Positions 62,933-64,000 of a stretch of 64,000 nucleotides of DNA are shown one piece after another (the stretch's first letter is position 1; each line of letters opens with the position of its first letter). Source of the stretch: Streptomyces flavofungini (lineage in GTDB: Bacteria; Actinomycetota; Actinomycetes; Streptomycetales; Streptomycetaceae). The stretch is from NCBI RefSeq assembly GCF_030388665.1, contig NZ_CP128846.1, positions 2,706,001-2,770,000 of the forward strand, written 5' to 3'. The notes beneath the pieces are model-generated. The model was given only the letters and a program-made list of their open reading frames with translations, made no database searches and was not told where the DNA came from. Both the position numbers and the translations under genes were made by a program.

Positions 62933-62950
62933 TCGTACGGAGCTGGAGCT
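62911..62950. repeat. 20-bp tandem duplication at a gene end
   Basis: GATCGTACGGAGCTGGAGCT occurs at 62911-62930 and 62931-62950, and a degenerate third copy follows. The first copy holds the LIVRSWS end of the PlsC-like gene; the gap 62933-63093 has otherwise nothing recognisable. Confidence 0.85.
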
Positions 62951-63093
62951 GACCGCGCGGAGCCGAGCCGGCCGCGGGCATCCGGAGCCGACCGGCACCC
63001 ATCCGAAGGAGCCGACGCTCCGAGACCCGCCCCGCCCCCGAAACCCGCCACCGCCCCCTGTCCGCCCCGCCCCCCGCGCGGCACACTCGGCTC

Positions 63094-63825
63094 ATGCCTG
63101 ATACCGAACAGAGCAAGCCGGAGACCGGACACCCCGAAGAGCGCTGGACCCCCATCCACGGGCAGCCCTACCGCTCCGTCCCCTACCGCCCGGCCCGCAT
63201 GCCGGAGGCCGAATCCCTCAGCCAGGCAGCGGAGTTGAGGGACCGCATGCGGGAGCGCCGCACGGTGCGGCAGTTCTCGTCGGACCCGGTGCCCACACAG
63301 GTGGTGCGGGACGCCATCGCCTGCGCGGCCACCGCGCCGTCGGGCGCGCACCAGCAGCCGTGGACGTTCGTCCTCGTACAGGATCCGGAGATACGCCGCC
63401 GGATCCGCGAGGCCGCCGAGCACGAGGAGCGCATCTCCTACCACGGGCGGCTCGGCGAGGAGTGGCTGGCCGCGCTGCGCCCGCTCGGCACGGACGAGGT
63501 GAAGCGGCACCTGACGGACGCGCCCGCACTGATCGTCGTCTTCCAGCAGCGTTACTGGCTGGGCGAGGACGGCACCAAGCACAAGCACTACTACGTGGAC
63601 GAGTCCGTCGGCATCGCCGTCGGCATGCTGCTCTCCGCGCTGCACCTGTCGGGCCTGGCCGCGCTGGTGCACACGCCGAGCCCGATGCGGTTCCTGTCGG
63701 AGGTGCTCGGCCGCCCGGCGAACGAGAAGGCGTTCGCGGTGGTCCCCGTCGGCTACCCGGCCCCGGACTGCCAGGTCCCCGACCTGGTACGGAAGTCGCT
63801 GGACCAGGTCCTCGTGGAGGTCTGA
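63094..63825 (+). CDS. Nitroreductase-family oxidoreductase
   Basis: A 243-aa FMN enzyme: RDRMRERRTVRQFSSDPVPT, IACAATAPSGAHQQPWTFVL (FMN-binding Ser/Gly-Ala-x-Gln-Gln-Pro-Trp), DESVGIAVGMLLSALHLSGL and VLGRPANEKAFAVVPVGYPA. The PSGAHQQPW segment resembles the iodotyrosine-deiodinase/BluB-like branch of the family. Substrate unknown. Convergent with the OYE gene. Confidence 0.9.
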   Translation: MPDTEQSKPETGHPEERWTPIHGQPYRSVPYRPARMPEAESLSQAAELRDRMRERRTVRQFSSDPVPTQVVRDAIACAATAPSGAHQQPWTFVLVQDPEIRRRIREAAEHEERISYHGRLGEEWLAALRPLGTDEVKRHLTDAPALIVVFQQRYWLGEDGTKHKHYYVDESVGIAVGMLLSALHLSGLAALVHTPSPMRFLSEVLGRPANEKAFAVVPVGYPAPDCQVPDLVRKSLDQVLVEV

Positions 63826-63838
63826 CCGTTCCCGGCGG

Positions 63839-64000
63839 CTACGCCGACGCCCTGGCCAGCGCCGGGTAGTCGGTGTAGCCCTCGGCCCCGTGCGTATAGA
63901 GGTGCGCCTCGTCGATGTCCTGGAGGGCCGCGCCGGCCGCGAACCGCTCGGGCAGGTCGGCGTTGGAGATGAACGCCCGCCCGTACGAGACGAGGTCGGC
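63839..64000 (-). CDS. Old Yellow Enzyme family alkene reductase, C-terminal part (5' end outside window)
   Basis: The last 53 codons are seen: ADLVSYGRAFISNADLPERF, then TAHLYT-like text HLYTHGAEGYTDYPALARAS, ending TAG (63841-63839). DLVSYGRxFISNxDLPER and GAEGYTDYPAL are the C-terminal signature of OYE/NemA flavin reductases, which reduce alkenes conjugated to carbonyl or nitro groups. Confidence 0.85.
   Translation of the reverse strand, partial: ADLVSYGRAFISNADLPERFAAGAALQDIDEAHLYTHGAEGYTDYPALARASA

Overview
The window is a stretch of high-GC actinobacterial chromosome, almost certainly from a Streptomyces. The basis is very high GC at third codon positions, frequent GTG/TTG starts, 4-bp start/stop overlaps, a HupS-type histone-like protein with a lysine-rich tail, two complete conservons (kinase-like CvnA, roadblock CvnB, DUF742 CvnC, Ras-like GTPase CvnD), and the order rpmB - thiD - thiL - ddlA - gpsA - plsC - hupS - leuD - leuC - ndgR - tRNA-Glu/Gln - gltX - cvn1 - cvn2 - accE/accB. 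From memory this matches the S. coelicolor SCO5564-to-SCO5535 core region; the S. coelicolor names used here are inferred from order and protein features, not from a search.

Layout. 1-12.5 kb: L28 (partial), a decayed regulator/monooxygenase insertion, thiamine phosphate genes, cell-wall (ddlA) and phospholipid genes (gpsA-plsC), F420 biosynthesis (cofC), nucleoid protein HupS, leucine biosynthesis (leuCD) and its divergent IclR regulator NdgR. 12.5-16.3 kb: five tRNA genes (Glu x3, Gln x2) downstream of gltX, a HAD hydrolase and a fumarylacetoacetase-family enzyme. 16.3-28.1 kb: a short peptide gene with a duplicated ANPRRTTL motif, divergent from two tandem conservons. 28.1-36.7 kb: remnant of a NACHT/LRR-like protein, acyl-CoA carboxylase subunits accE/accB, and small or hypothetical genes (DUF4097, HicB/RHH-like, YceI, ankyrin, a secreted glycine-rich membrane protein). 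36.8-40.3 kb: secreted GH30 glycosidase, and citramalate synthase cimA preceded by what looks like a full transcription attenuator. 40.4-44.6 kb: tandem array of secreted TolB/PD40 beta-propeller paralogues, one broken. 44.7-50.4 kb: TetR, agmatine deiminase and a two-gene divergent urease (ureAB-ureC), opposite an NCS1 permease. 50.6-55 kb: oxidoreductase/TetR pair, then ilvE and leuB. 55-64 kb: Tat-exported metallophosphatase, LysR/oxidoreductase pair, AAC(2')-I-like acetyltransferase, a three-gene overlapping phospholipid cluster, nitroreductase and an Old Yellow Enzyme (partial).

How genes work together. Branched-chain amino acid supply is spread over leuCD/ndgR, cimA, ilvE and leuB. The cimA leader encodes a 16-aa peptide with tandem rare ATT isoleucine codons and ends in an intrinsic terminator, so isoleucine-responsive attenuation is predicted. 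The gltX/tRNA block links a probably non-discriminating GluRS with its tRNA substrates. The two conservons probably form G-protein-like signalling complexes at the membrane, and the divergent repeat peptide is a candidate partner or signal. The strongest candidates for undescribed biology are that peptide, the cimA leader, and the accessory-less urease/agmatine deiminase operon.
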